From NCBI GenBank assembly GCA_914767885.1, contig CAJZBQ010000056.1, positions 884,001 to 948,000 on the forward strand: a DNA stretch of 64,000 bases. The letters run 5' to 3'. How positions within the stretch are numbered: the stretch's first letter is position 1; each line of letters starts with the position of its first letter. The notes under the pieces were generated by a model. The model saw only the letters and a list, made by a program, of their open reading frames with translations. It was not told where the DNA came from and did no database searches. Below are positions 43,587-54,132 of the stretch, in pieces. A program made the position numbers and the translations under genes. Source of the stretch: Blepharisma stoltei. Its lineage: Eukaryota > Ciliophora > Heterotrichea > Heterotrichida > Blepharismidae.

Positions 43587-44288
43587 TAAGGTTTTAAAAA
43601 TCTTTATCATTGAATTTATTCTAAATTAAGTTAACTATCATAATAAGAATCAAGCTTAAGCTTCTATTTCCATTTTTTGAAAATTATAAATTCTTAGTAA
43701 AAAAATGTTGCCCCTCTTGTTATTGTGCTGTGTTCTTAAGCAAAAACGCATTTTCTCAATTTTTTCATAGAATAATTTTCAAATTTTCGATTTTCTCAAT
43801 AATTTTTTCTATATTAAAATATAATTTTCTAAATTTTTTATGTTTTCTTTATCAAATAATTTCAATTTTTCAATATTCTCAAAGACTCGTGTTTAAAGTT
43901 CAGAGTTTTTGTTTTTATGTTTATATTTTCAACTTTCACTGTTTAATAATTTCAATGCCTATATTTATAGGAATTTAATTTAAAGAAACATGTGAACATT
44001 CTACTTTAATGGGAGTTATTAAAACCATATTTTCGTATATATTTTGTTCCCCATTTTTTAAATATAATGTCGAGAAAATTATTTGAAGGCTTTCTTATAA
44101 AAAATTGAACACTTTTGATCTTTTTTTGGCAGTAATTCTTGAATTGAAAGCGATATCCAAAGGTAAAGTAAAAGTTTTTTAAAATATATACCATACAGCC
44201 AATTTGCTTGTTCTTCAGATAAGTCTAAATCCTTATGTTTAGCCTTATAAACTTTTTACCATTATTTTGCAATATAAATCAACATCTA
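43587..44288. other. Intergenic spacer
   Basis: About 700 bp of very T-rich DNA (43770-43960 consists almost entirely of T/A-rich runs). The open frames there are low-complexity Phe/Ile and not credible genes. Confidence 0.5.
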
Positions 44289-45188
44289 ATGGGTTGCTTT
44301 AGATGCTTCAGCCTTTTCAGATGGGAAAAACTATGCCTTATCAACTTTATTTTCTTTCCGATTTTTATTATAGGAATTTGTGTGTGATCTGGGATTTTCT
44401 TCGGTATTTATTTGCCATTGCTTAAAAGAGACTACAAAGAAGGCATATGCACAATAAACGAAGCTGACTTATTTTCTTTCAATGATACCATTTATTATTA
44501 TAGCTATAGCGTATCTGTAAATATAAGCAACATTCTATATCCAGCTTATGGATGCAGTACTACTTATGCAGAGTACTCCATTTCCAATGGATGAGCTGCT
44601 GGATCATATCCTTACCAATATGCTGATTGCAGTGCAGACCTTGTTGTAGCTCATAATAAACCTTGCTTTCATGATCAGCTATTTCAACCTCTCTGGACTT
44701 GTCGTGATGCAAGTGCTGTATACTTTAAACTTGCAACTGTTCCTTGTAAATGATGACTTGCGAATGATGCTGGATCCGAAACTGAGCCATCTAAAATAAA
44801 AAATCTCAAATACCCTTCCTATGGAAAAGCTTGAATAGAAGTGATTTTCACGGATAAAGTCTACATACCCAAAATTGATTATATGGTTCTTTGAATTGCT
44901 CCTTTCTGAATGCTAACTTGTGGATCTTTTGTAACTCTTGCATGGTATAATTGTGGAATTTATTTTGTGGGATATAGACATGAATTTATAAGAGATATTG
45001 TTTATTATTATATGAAATATATAAGACGAAACAAACATATTAGAAAAATTTATAGGCCTCCACATATTGGGGTTGTTGAGAATGATAGAGAAGTTTCAAC
45101 AAATATTTTTTTAATGTCAATTCTTCATAGCAAAAAAATGTCAAAATTTCCTAAAGTATTGATAAGAAAAACGGTTAAATATTTTTAA
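44289..45188 (+). CDS. Two-transmembrane protein, array member 1
   Basis: 299 residues, readable only with TGA as Trp (eight or more). The topology is a short Cys-rich N-terminus (MGCFRCFSLFRWEKLC), TM1 (about 20-45), a large Cys-containing loop with NxS/T sites, TM2 (about 210-235), and a basic tail ending LIRKTVKYF. Glycine at position 2 with cysteines nearby could be acylated. Most diverged of the four: the loop has CRDASAVYFKLATVPCKWWL where others have CKNASxAYLxxGSSFTCKWWL. Function unknown; topology suits a surface protein or channel-like subunit. Confidence 0.8.
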
Positions 45189-45612
45189 ATAAAGCATCAA
45201 AAGAAATGAATTTTAGCAGTTAACTTATTGATATTAATTAATAAAATTAAATAATTATTTAATTAATTTATTTGCCAGGGTTAATTTAATTTTTTATGTT
45301 CATAGCACTTCATTTTATTCATATAAAGTAACGAAATTAAAAAATGTAAAATAAGTTAACTAGGTTCTTATTAAGATTTTTTAAAACCAGCTGGCCACTC
45401 TCAATTTTGACAAGAGAGTGCTAATATGTTAATATTGTCAATTATTATTCAGAATAAATTGAAAAATTCAACTTATAGCATTAAAAAAAATTACAGATAA
45501 TGAGAAATTACCAAAAATTTAATTATAAATTATTTTAACAATTTATAAGCAAAAAAATTCAATTTTCCTTTATTTCAAAGATATCAGGCACCATTTATGA
45601 AACTGTCATATA
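45189..45612. other. Intergenic spacer with a small inverted repeat
   Basis: About 420 bp, AT-rich. A short hairpin ccactctcaattttgacaag/gagagtg lies near 45393-45420. It could be a terminator-like or IES-like structure; I cannot tell. Confidence 0.35.
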
Positions 45613-46509
45613 ATGTGTAAATCAAATTTTTACAATTGAAACAAGAATGTATGCTTTTGGATAAATGCAATTTTATTTTCATGCTATGTGTTAGGTATAT
45701 GTGTTTGAGCAGGAATATTTTTTATAATTTACTATCCTTTGATTAAAAGAGACTATAAAGAAGCTCCATGCACAATAACTGGCAAAACAACTTTTACTCT
45801 TTCAGCCACCTCATCATGAACGTACCACAGTTATAGCCTAGACGTTTATATAAACAATACAAAGTACAAAGCTTATGGTTGTATATCTAATTCTGCTGAA
45901 ACATCAATATCAACCACAGTGATAAGTTTTTATTACCCTTATAATTACATCCCATGCAAATCTGATGGATATGTTGCTCCTTTAGAAAACTGTCTTGATG
46001 ATCAAATATTCTTACCCTTTTGGACATGTAAAAATGCATCAGACGCATATTTGGCTATAGGATCTTCTTTCACCTGCAAGTGGTGATTAGCCGATAAAGA
46101 TGGAGAAACTGACCCAGCAAAGTCAGAAAGCATTACTTATCCTGGCTATGATAATTCTTGAGTTGAAGTTCTTTTCAAAGATGATATCTTTATTCCGACT
46201 GATGATTATAATACTTTGTGGGGAATTCCTTTTGCTCTTTTAATATGCGCGCCTTTGATTATAATAATTTGGATTAATTGTGGAATTTTTTGCTGCGGAT
46301 ATTCAGAGGAATTTAAGCTGGTTTTTAATTATTGATATACAAAGTATATAAAATGCAAAATAGCAAAAAAGCCTATTAAGCATTGTGATGAGCAAGTTAA
46401 CATTGATAAAACTATTTCAACAATTGCATTTCTCATGGCACTCACAAAAGGCAAGCATGCCCCAAAATTCCCGAAATCCCTAATCAAAAAAACAGTTAAC
46501 TACCTCTAA
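45613..46509 (+). CDS. Two-transmembrane protein, array member 2
   Basis: 298 residues starting MCKSNFYNWNKNVCFW. TM1 (ILFSCYVLGICVWAGIFFI), a loop with the shared motifs KRDYKEAPC, CLDDQIFLPFWTCKNAS and GSSFTCKWWLADKDGETDP, then TM2 (IPFALLICAPLIIIIWINCG) followed by CCGYSEEF and a basic tail ending KKTVNYL. Seven TGA Trp codons. The loop cysteines are conserved across members 2-4, implying disulfides. Function unknown. Confidence 0.82.
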
Positions 46510-46650
46510 TCTTTTTAAAATATATCATTTGTTATATTCATAATTGTATGTCAGATACTTTAAGAATTTTAGCATAATAAATAGTTTAATTTTAAGTTCC
46601 ATTTACAATTCTTGTAACCAATAAATGCTATCATTTGTAATAATTAATAA

Positions 46651-47550
46651 ATGTGTAATCCTGTATGCTTCAAGTGTAGCAAAAGATCTTGCTTTTTGTT
46701 CAATGCAATTGTTTTTTCTTTTTATGTGGTAGGCATATCTGTTTGAGCAGGAATTTTTTTTGGAGTTTACTATCCTTTGGTTAAGAGAGACTATAAAGAA
46801 GCTCCGTGCATAGTTTCTGATTTTTTATCTTTTACTATTGCTGATATCACTACGCGCAATTATCACAGCTATTCCTTATATATCTATATAAATAACTCAT
46901 CATATAGAGCTTATGGATGCATTTCAGACTCTGCAGAAATGATAATATCATCACCGTATATGGGAATTTACTATCCTTATATGTATACTCCCTGTGATGA
47001 TAGCTATTATGTTAGTCCTTCAGACAGCTGCCTTGACGATCAGCTATTTTTACCTTTATGAACATGCAAAAATGCATCATATGCATATTTGCCTGCAGGA
47101 TCTTCTTTTACCTGCAAATGGTGATTAGCTGACAAAGATGGAGAAACTGACCCGGCGAAATCAGAAAATATTACTTATCCTGGTTATGGAAATTCTTGAA
47201 TTGAGGTCCTGTTCAAGGATGATGTTTATATTCCTACTGATGATTACAATGCTTTGTGGGTAATTCCTTTTGGCTTTTTAACAATAATTCCTCTAATTAT
47301 TGTTGTTTGATTCAACTGTGGAATTTATTGCTGTGGGTATTCAGCAGAATTTAAGCAGCTTTTTGCCTACTGATATACAAAATATATAAAATGCAAAAGA
47401 GCAAAGAAACCGTATGGATACTATGAATCTAATAAAGCTGAAATGGACAAAAAACTTTCAACAATTGCATTTCTTATGGCTCTCACCAAGGGTAAATATG
47501 CTTCAAAATTCCCAAAATCATTGATTAAAAATACAGCAGGCTACTTTTAA
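46651..47550 (+). CDS. Two-transmembrane protein, array member 3
   Basis: 299 residues starting MCNPVCFKCSKRSC. Same topology and motifs as member 2 (CLDDQLFLPLWTCKNAS, CKWWLADKDGETDP, IYIPTDDYNALW-type strand before TM2, CCGYSAEF after it). TGA Trp at least six times. Members 2-4 are about 70-80 percent alike by eye and separated by 140-250 bp, so the array arose by recent tandem duplication. Confidence 0.82.
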
Positions 47551-47802
47551 TCTTCTTAAATCATAAATCGATAAATATTGTATCTATTACTACAATTCTA
47601 CTAGTGTATCGCCTTGTATAGCACTTGCCTTCATACTATATATAGGGAATCCCCTATATAAAATACAATTGGGAATGATAGTTCAAAAAATATATAGAAT
47701 TTTGACTTTTTAATTAAGTAGAAACTAAAGAAAATTATGACCTTTATTATAACATTAAGAATATGAGAAAATTATTATTAGTATTATTTTTAATATTAAT
47801 AA

Positions 47803-48702
47803 ATGTGTAAGTCAAGTTCTTATCAGTGTGGCAGAAATTCCTGTTTTTGAATTAATGCAACTATATTTTCTTTGTATGTGGTAGGCATATGTGTTTGAAC
47901 AGGCATTTTCTTTGTAATTTACTATCCTTTTATTAAAATAGACTACAGAGAAGCTACATGTACAATCACTGACGTAACAACTTTTACTATAACTGCTACT
48001 ACAGTAATAAGTTATCACAGTTATGGTCTAAACATCTATATAAGCAACTCGAGTTACAGAGCTTATGGCTGCGTTTCTGGCTCTGTTGAAACGATGATAT
48101 CAGCCACAGTGATGAGTTATTATTACCCTTATATGTATATTCCATGTGATGATAGCTATTATATTAACCCTGTTAAAAGCTGTTTAGACGATCAGCTATT
48201 TTTACCTTTATGGACATGTAAAAATGCATCAAATGCATATTTGACTGTAGGATCTTCTTTTACCTGCAAGTGGTGGCTAGCTGATAAAGATGGAGAAACT
48301 GACCCAGCAAAATCAGAAAGAATTACTTATCCGGGCGATGGTAATTCTTGAATTGAGGTGCTTTTCAAGGATCATATTTATATTCCCACTGACGATTACA
48401 ATGCTTTATGGGCCATTCCTTTTACGCTTTTAATATGCATACCTTTGATTATAATAGTTTGGGTTAATTGTGGAACTTATTGTTGCGGATATTCTGAAGA
48501 ATTCAGAAGGCTTTTCAGATATTGGGAAGCGAAATATATAAAATGTAAAAGAGCGAAAAAGCCATATGAATATGATGATATTAGTAAATATAAGATGGAT
48601 AAAACAATTTCAACAATTGCATTTCTTATGGCGCTCACGAAAGGTAAGCATGCTTCAAAATTTCCAAAATTATTAATAAAGAAAACAGCAAATTACTTAT
48701 AG
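47803..48702 (+). CDS. Two-transmembrane protein, array member 4
   Basis: 299 residues starting MCKSSSYQCGRNSCFW. TM1 SLYVVGICVWTGIFFVIYY, loop with CKNASNAYLTVGSSFTCKWW, TM2 IPFTLLICIPLIIIVWVNCG, CCGYSEEF, and a tail with AKYIKCKRAKKPYEYDD and LTKGKHASKFPKLLIKK. Only four TGA codons remain; several Trp positions use TGG here (CKWW, YWEAKY), showing free exchange of TGA and TGG within the family, direct evidence for the code. Confidence 0.82.
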
Positions 48703-48796
48703 CTACATAAATTATTATATTAATAATATTTATTCCTAAAATCGATTAATCAACTTCTATATAAATAATTCATTCCGCATATTTATAAAATTAAAA

Positions 48797-49498
48797 TTAC
48801 AGAGGTAAGCACCTTGATTTTGATTTTTTAATAACAACTTGTCTATTACTATGAGCGACTCTTTCCATATCGATTCCTAGCCACTTTACAACTCGATTAT
48901 CATTCATAACCATCCTCTTATAAGAGTTTTTATCAATATACTTTCCATTCTCATCCTCATGGCACATTTCTGTTTTAATCAAGCTGTCGATAATTTGTGA
49001 GATCTGCTCCTGGCTCAATTGAAAAGAATTCACCTGAGAAATCGCAGAAACTAATAATTCTTTAATATCGCTAATATAAACTTTATCGTCTTCTTTTACA
49101 TTGTACATTCTGAACGAAGCTTCAACCTGGTCTCTGTATTTTGATGCTAAAACAGAAGAAGCTGTCCCTTGAGATGTTCTAGGAGTTTCATGACTCTTTG
49201 AAATAAATGTGCTCAGTGCTAGTAAAAACTCTCGAAAATTTATAACTCTGTCTCCATTAGCATCAAATAATCGAAAAGCTCTGTCAGAAATAAGAGGTGA
49301 AACAGGCAGTTTTAAGCCGAGGCAAAATTCAGAGAAATCAATTACGCCATCATCAACTTCTGATTTGGAAACTTCATAAAATCGTTTGTAAAGCATTTCA
49401 ACTTCTTCGACTGTGAATAATGTTTGGCGTGAAAATTCTTGGACTTCTGATTGACGAAGCCTAGGGATTTTGCTCGTCTTGCTAGGTGCTGAGCCCAT
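48797..49498 (-). CDS. Calcineurin B-like / CHP-type EF-hand protein
   Basis: 233 residues. MGSAPSKTSK suggests N-myristoylation. An N-terminal helical region with FTVEEVEMLYKRFYEVSKSE and FSEFCLGLKLP, then an EF-hand loop DANGDRVINFREF with canonical acidic positions. A second, degenerate loop (KEDDKVYISDIKEL) and a third, DENGKYIDKNSYKR, lie in the C-terminal half. The order of one strong and several weak EF-hands and the acyl site match calcineurin B and its homologs. A Ca2+-dependent membrane or phosphatase/kinase regulator is likely. Confidence 0.85.
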   Translation of the reverse strand: MGSAPSKTSKIPRLRQSEVQEFSRQTLFTVEEVEMLYKRFYEVSKSEVDDGVIDFSEFCLGLKLPVSPLISDRAFRLFDANGDRVINFREFLLALSTFISKSHETPRTSQGTASSVLASKYRDQVEASFRMYNVKEDDKVYISDIKELLVSAISQVNSFQLSQEQISQIIDSLIKTEMCHEDENGKYIDKNSYKRMVMNDNRVVKWLGIDMERVAHSNRQVVIKKSKSRCLPL

Positions 49499-50312
49499 AT
49501 TGAATATAGAATTAATTTAAATCCATCTAATCTAGCTTTTTAAAGTAATATTTATTCCATTACCAGCAATTAATCCAAATGTATATTACAATCATAAATT
49601 CGTGAGTTTATTGAAGAAGTCTTCAAAGATAAATACAATAGCTATGCTCTAAGTGGCTAGTATCTATAAGATTTTACCTTGATTATTAGCCCTATAATTA
49701 AAAAAGAGGAGTTGAATATATGAATACTATATGATCATAAAGATCAGCCCTTATCTTCATCTCAATTTATAAATTATTGATAAAAATACTAAGGTTAATG
49801 ATAATACCCATGATTAGTCCCTATACCTTTATGTCGGTGAATCCAATGCTTAAGTTTATAATATTTTTTGAGCGATATTGGTAGAAAATTGCTAGCTTTA
49901 TAAATATAATATAGTTAAAATAGATACAATCATTTTTTCTTTGTCTATCTAAAACCATATTTCGTAAAACATCGGCTAAAGTCGAGTGTATATTGATATA
50001 TTATAACTGCGCCATTGATGAGTGAGCAAGATATTTTGCCCGCTCAAGGAGGATTGATATTTTTGGAATATTTCTATAAATAAAAATTGTTTTCGTTTTA
50101 AAAAAAGATTGCAAATAATTGAAAATTAAAGTTTATTTTAGAACTCAGGCTGATGAAAAATAGATTCAACATTTACTTATTAAAAAATACTTTGATCCTT
50201 ACAAAAGGTAATTCTCCGAAAACAGTAAGATATTTCCAATAGTTTTGCGAATTCAAAACGGTGGAATAAGCATTTAACTAAAGTTAATCAAAAATTCCAA
50301 TAAATAATTAAT
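49499..50312. other. Intergenic region with a decayed MITE
   Basis: No gene seen. 50015-50275 keeps a gagtgagcaag...cccgctcaaggagga end, AT-rich core, and an aagatatttccaatagtttt spacer relic with aaaacggtggaataagc, consistent with an old MITE. The rest (49500-50010) is featureless. Confidence 0.45.
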
Positions 50313-50861
50313 CTATTTCTTTAAATTTGTCACATATGACAAATAAGAGTTCCAAAAAAGCGCAACGAAATTAACAAAAAGTACTTGGAAGTGCAAAGGG
50401 ACAAAATTGAAATTGATAACCATCGCAAGTGGCCAAATTCTCCAGTTCATTTTGAGAGCTTCCCAGAAATCTTCTTTTATTTTAGTGACGCCTGCAGATA
50501 AACCTGCATTATTCATTAGTGGCACAGCGGTAAAAAAGGAACATATAACAAACGATGAGAAAAGAGTTTGGTCTAGAAAAACCTTTTTTACTGTCGAAAC
50601 AACACCTTTTTGAGGGAATAATACTGCAAGAAGCCCATACCAGTTATGAAGAATCGGGCCTAGATAGAATCCTCCAAATAAGCTGAGCTTTAGATATCTG
50701 GTGAAATCAAAATTTTGTATAAAAGGCCTATTATGAATCTTGCTTTCTATATACTGGCTTAAAGCATCTCCTAATCCTACAGTGCAAAATGTTGAGATTG
50801 ACTTAGTAAGCAATGGCCGAGCGTTCAAGCTTCGATTGTAAAAGCTTAGAAACTTCGCCAT
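50313..50861 (-). CDS. Mpv17/PMP22-family membrane protein, copy 1
   Basis: 182 residues, normal family length. Family pieces: YNRSLNARPLLTKSIS at the start, GDALSQYIES, GPILHNWYGLL, KKVFLDQTLFSSF, and the C-terminal NWRIWPLAMVINFNFVPLHFQVLFVN-FVALFWNSYLS, which covers the diagnostic W-x2-WP-x3-NF-x3-P motif. Four hydrophobic segments. Members sit in inner mitochondrial or peroxisomal membranes and affect solute permeability. It is a tandem duplicate of the next gene. Confidence 0.94.
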   Translation of the reverse strand: MAKFLSFYNRSLNARPLLTKSISTFCTVGLGDALSQYIESKIHNRPFIQNFDFTRYLKLSLFGGFYLGPILHNWYGLLAVLFPQKGVVSTVKKVFLDQTLFSSFVICSFFTAVPLMNNAGLSAGVTKIKEDFWEALKMNWRIWPLAMVINFNFVPLHFQVLFVNFVALFWNSYLSYVTNLKK

Positions 50862-50915
50862 TTACTTAAAATTATCAAACATATCACATTAGGAATTAAA
50901 TTAATTAATTTGGAC

Positions 50916-51467
50916 TTATTTCTTATAGTTCGATAAGTAGGACAAATACGCGTTCCAAAATACAGCTACAAAGTTGACGAAGATAACTTGAGTATGCAGA
51001 GGAATAATTGAAAAATTAATCAACATCACTGGAGGCCAAATTTTCCAGTTTACAACAAGAGCTTCCCAGTAGTCTTTTTTAATTTTTTCTTGAGCTTGTT
51101 GCAGAGTGCCACCATTGAATAAGGTTGCAGCTGTAAAGAAAGACCAAATACACCAAGAGCAAAAAAATGTTTGGTCAAGTGACAACTTCTTAATAGTTGA
51201 CAAAGTGCCAGGGGCTGGAAAAGTTTTTGCTAAAAACCCATACCAGCCATGCAGAAGTGGTGCTAAATAAAAGGCTCCATAACAGCTCAGTTTAAAGCAT
51301 CTTTTATGATCAAAATTTTGAAGGAATGACTTGCTTTGAAGCCTGCTTTCAATATATTGGCTTACAGCATCACCAGCTCCAATGATGAAGAAGGTGGAAA
51401 TTGACTTTGTTATCAAAGGACGAGAGTTAAGGGCACGGTTATAAGCTGCGATAAGCTGAATCACCAT
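50916..51467 (-). CDS. Mpv17/PMP22-family membrane protein, copy 2
   Basis: 183 residues, about half identical to copy 1 with the same motif set: YNRALNSRPLITKSIS, GAGDAVSQYIES, APLLHGWYGFL, KLSLDQTFFCSW, NWKIWPPVMLINFSIIPLHTQVIFVNF. Both copies lie on the minus strand 54 bp apart, so copy 1 follows copy 2. Localisation (mitochondrion or peroxisome) cannot be decided from sequence. Confidence 0.94.
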   Translation of the reverse strand: MVIQLIAAYNRALNSRPLITKSISTFFIIGAGDAVSQYIESRLQSKSFLQNFDHKRCFKLSCYGAFYLAPLLHGWYGFLAKTFPAPGTLSTIKKLSLDQTFFCSWCIWSFFTAATLFNGGTLQQAQEKIKKDYWEALVVNWKIWPPVMLINFSIIPLHTQVIFVNFVAVFWNAYLSYLSNYKK

Positions 51468-51550
51468 TTATATAGAAACTAATAGGACAAGGATATTTAT
51501 TCACCTATAAGCTAAAAGACTCACAAAGCATAAAATAGAAGACTTGTTTA

Positions 51551-53925
51551 CTAGACAAAGTTTTCCATTTCATTATAATTTTTTAAGTATTCGCTTGAAT
51601 TACAATACTGGGGATATACACAGCTATCTTAACTTAACTTAACTTAATATTTACAGGCGTCTGCCGTAGTGTTAACGCAGTCACACCAAGGATCCAGTAT
51701 TAGGGTTCACCTGCTTTGTGGCATAGTCCAAACTGGCCATATAAACCAGTCACCAGGACATACGCCTCCTCCTTCCCACGGTTTCCCGTGGCTTAGTGTT
51801 GAGTGGGCGGGCTATGGGCTTCTGCGGCTGCTGCTTGAGTACGAGAGTTGGCTTTCCGAAATTCAAAAAAATGGAATTTCTGGTCACCTTTCGGCAGAAA
51901 GGAAAATTCCAAGTCCTGGGACGTAACGCCCCAGTTTCACGCTAGGTAATTGCCCGAATGGTCTGGCGTTGCCTGTAGACTCTGCTGGGCTTACCCTTTC
52001 CAAACCCGGACTCCCTTTCCTCTCGAGGAGAAAAACCATTCTGGTCATTGAGCATGGGCCAGGCTCTGCACTGCAGAATTGCTTACCATGGCATTGTTGC
52101 TCATGTCTGGAATGGCAAAACCTTGTCGGATATAATTAAAATATGAGTCGAGTATGTATGGCCGTGAGGCCATACCCAGACGAAGACGCCATATTTTAAT
52201 TATGTATACACAGCTATCAAATTGAGAAATAATATAATCCTCAACATCTCTAAATAGCTCAGAATTCACATCTTCGTTGCTTTCTCTACACAAATAAAAT
52301 GGCAGCTTATCCAGCCCATCCTTCTCCCAAACCCTTTTGGGTTTTTTGGGTTTAAAAGGGCTGCTGCCTGGAAATTGTATCCGGGGTGGGTTTTTATTCC
52401 AGGTCAGAGTTTTTACCCCGCACCATATACAAGAAAACCAGAGTCTATAAAACAACTCCACATTTCTGGTTGCGAAGGGTAATAGGGACCAGAAGAAGGA
52501 TTCGGGGTCGTATCCTATATCCCATCCTGGATAGATCATGTCGACCATTAGGAGTTGTCCAAGGAAGTACCTGGGTGCGTCTCCCCGAGAGATGGCAACG
52601 TTACATTTTTGGTGATGTTGACAGAAAAGGGCATAAGTGCAGCCCGATGCCTATGGTGAAGAGCCTGAAATAAACCCGAAGATTCGTTCTAACTTTTAAT
52701 CTAATCTAATCTAATCTAATCGTGCTTTCTCTTGAAAAAATTATTGATGCTTTTATCCCCTTCACCACCGCTGCTGGCAATATTGATTGATTTTGAAAGA
52801 AATGATTATAAATATCTTGTGCTCTTAGTGCTGTATTATTGATTTTAAAGACGTTTATTGAAACTAATAAATTTAGATAATAAAGCCAAACATTGTTCTT
52901 TGACTTTATTATGAAATTTCTGAAAGTTTCATAGAGGTGGAAATTTTCAAGGACCATTCGTGAATCTTTAAGGTTTGGCAGAGGGATTATTGATCGCTTT
53001 GTACTTTCCTTATTAGTAATTAAGATAGTGACAAGCATGGTGAGCAAATTTCTTATTGGCATAATGCAAATATAAAAGACATCTATTTTCATTCAGGGAA
53101 AAGTGAATCCCAGAGATCATATCAAAAGATATATAAACAATTCAGTCTTCATAAGTCCAACATTACTCGCCTTTCTAATTCTCCAAATATAGATTGCATA
53201 GAAAATTTCTTCACTGACAACGTCAGCGAGCCACATATATAGGTGTTTTCCCTATATAGCCCGATAAGGGCCGTGAGTTCTCCGTGGAATCCCTCTGCTG
53301 TTGAATCAACCAGTGAATTGGTCAAACAAACGCACTGAGTTGGTTTAACCAACAACAGAGGGATTCCACGGAGAACCCACGGCCCTTATCGGGCCATATA
53401 ATAATACTTTAGCTTCTTTTTGAGGTCCCTGCTCAGGGAATTTGAATGATTATATCCGAATTGAACTGAAAAAAGCACAACAAATATAGAAGACAAAGTA
53501 AGAGTATAAATAATTATGACTTTTAAGTTCCAGCGGTCTGTAAGTCTTACTTTTCTATTTAATAGTTTTTCGTAATTGCTTATATCGCCTGACCTGATTT
53601 GATAGATCAACCGCAGACGATATACTTTTAAGATGGTCGTGATATATAAAGCGTGCCTGGACAAGCAATAAAGCACCATAATAGGAAAACCTATTGGCAT
53701 ATCTCTTTCTTCTCCCATAGTAAAAAGACACCCCAGCAAAATTGATGAAATTGTGTGTGTATAGCTTAATACAATTGATAGTAATAAAATCACTGGAGAC
53801 TTCGCAAAGAGTTCCTGGTACTCCCTTCTTCTGTATACATAAACTCAAGCTACTGAGTATGCTATGGATAATATAATAAACAGAATTGGTAATATGATCG
53901 TAGTTGGCAAATATTTTGATTCCAT
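51551..53925 (-). CDS. Seven-TM receptor with a C-terminal RGS domain, split by one IES and two retroelement pieces
   Basis: Exons 53925-53399, 53237-52723, 52277-52205 and 51614-51551 total 1179 nt (392 residues and TAG). The N-terminal 230 residues contain about seven hydrophobic segments (for example TTIILPILFIILSIAYSVAW, LKVIIIYTLTLSSIFVVLF, TELFIYLLIWSLGFTF). Residues about 250-390 form an RGS domain: LENFHLYETFRNFIIKS, WLYYLNLLVSI, ALRAQDIYNHFF, and last helices split among the exons (ELFRDVEDYIISQFDSCVY). Three TGA Trp codons. Receptor-RGS fusions (AtRGS1-like) couple a membrane segment to acceleration of G-alpha GTP hydrolysis. All four exons are needed for a complete RGS fold. Confidence 0.88.
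51615..52204 (-). mobile_element. Retroelement piece 1 in the receptor gene, 14-bp target duplication
   Basis: A GC-rich 576-bp body (51629-52204) in minus orientation whose 3' end is a (GTTAA)n-type tail (ttaacttaacttaactt on the plus strand). It is flanked by perfect copies of TATACACAGCTATC at 51615-51628 and 52205-52218. Tail plus long duplication are typical of target-primed non-LTR elements or SINEs. A hairpin (tggccgtgaggcca) lies near its 5' end. Removing one duplication plus the body restores the last exon of the receptor. Confidence 0.85.
52278..52722 (+). mobile_element. Retroelement piece 2 in the receptor gene, 10-bp target duplication
   Basis: A body of 435 bp in plus orientation ending in (TAATC)n, five units. 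It is flanked by TGCTTTCTCT at 52278-52287 and 52723-52732. Sequence unrelated to piece 1. No intact reverse transcriptase frame is present, so it is 5'-truncated or non-autonomous. The flanking repeat contains no TA. Removal joins IIFSRES to NEDVNSELF. Confidence 0.82.
53238..53398. repeat. IES, palindromic (161 nt), in the receptor gene
   Basis: Arms cccgataagggccgtg / cacggcccttatcggg, then gttctccgtggaatccctct / agagggattccacggagaac, with a centre tgttgaatcaacca / tggtttaaccaaca. Flanked by TA repeats. Removal joins LKYYYM to WLADVVSEE at a membrane segment edge. Confidence 0.88.
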
Positions 53926-54132
53926 TATTGTCGAAAAATTGGCAAATGAGCGATTTTTTAGAAAATGGAATTAATTGATTATAAGTTTTTGGCAAAGCCG
54001 GTTTTATTCAAAATTCTAAATATTATGCTAAATTTAAGTTTTTTTATATAAAAATACTTTAGATTTCAAAGAGCTTACAAGAAACTTATTTCTATTAATG
54101 AAATTTGTATTGAAACGAAAAGATAAATAACA

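Noticed and set aside
52045-52548. 167-residue minus-strand open frame
   Set aside because: It joins parts of two unrelated retroelement pieces with the 24-codon receptor exon between them; only 52205-52277 is host coding sequence.
51630-52720. tRNA or rRNA gene in the GC-rich region
   Set aside because: No cloverleaf, anticodon arm or TTCRA box was found in order; tails and target duplications indicate retroelements.
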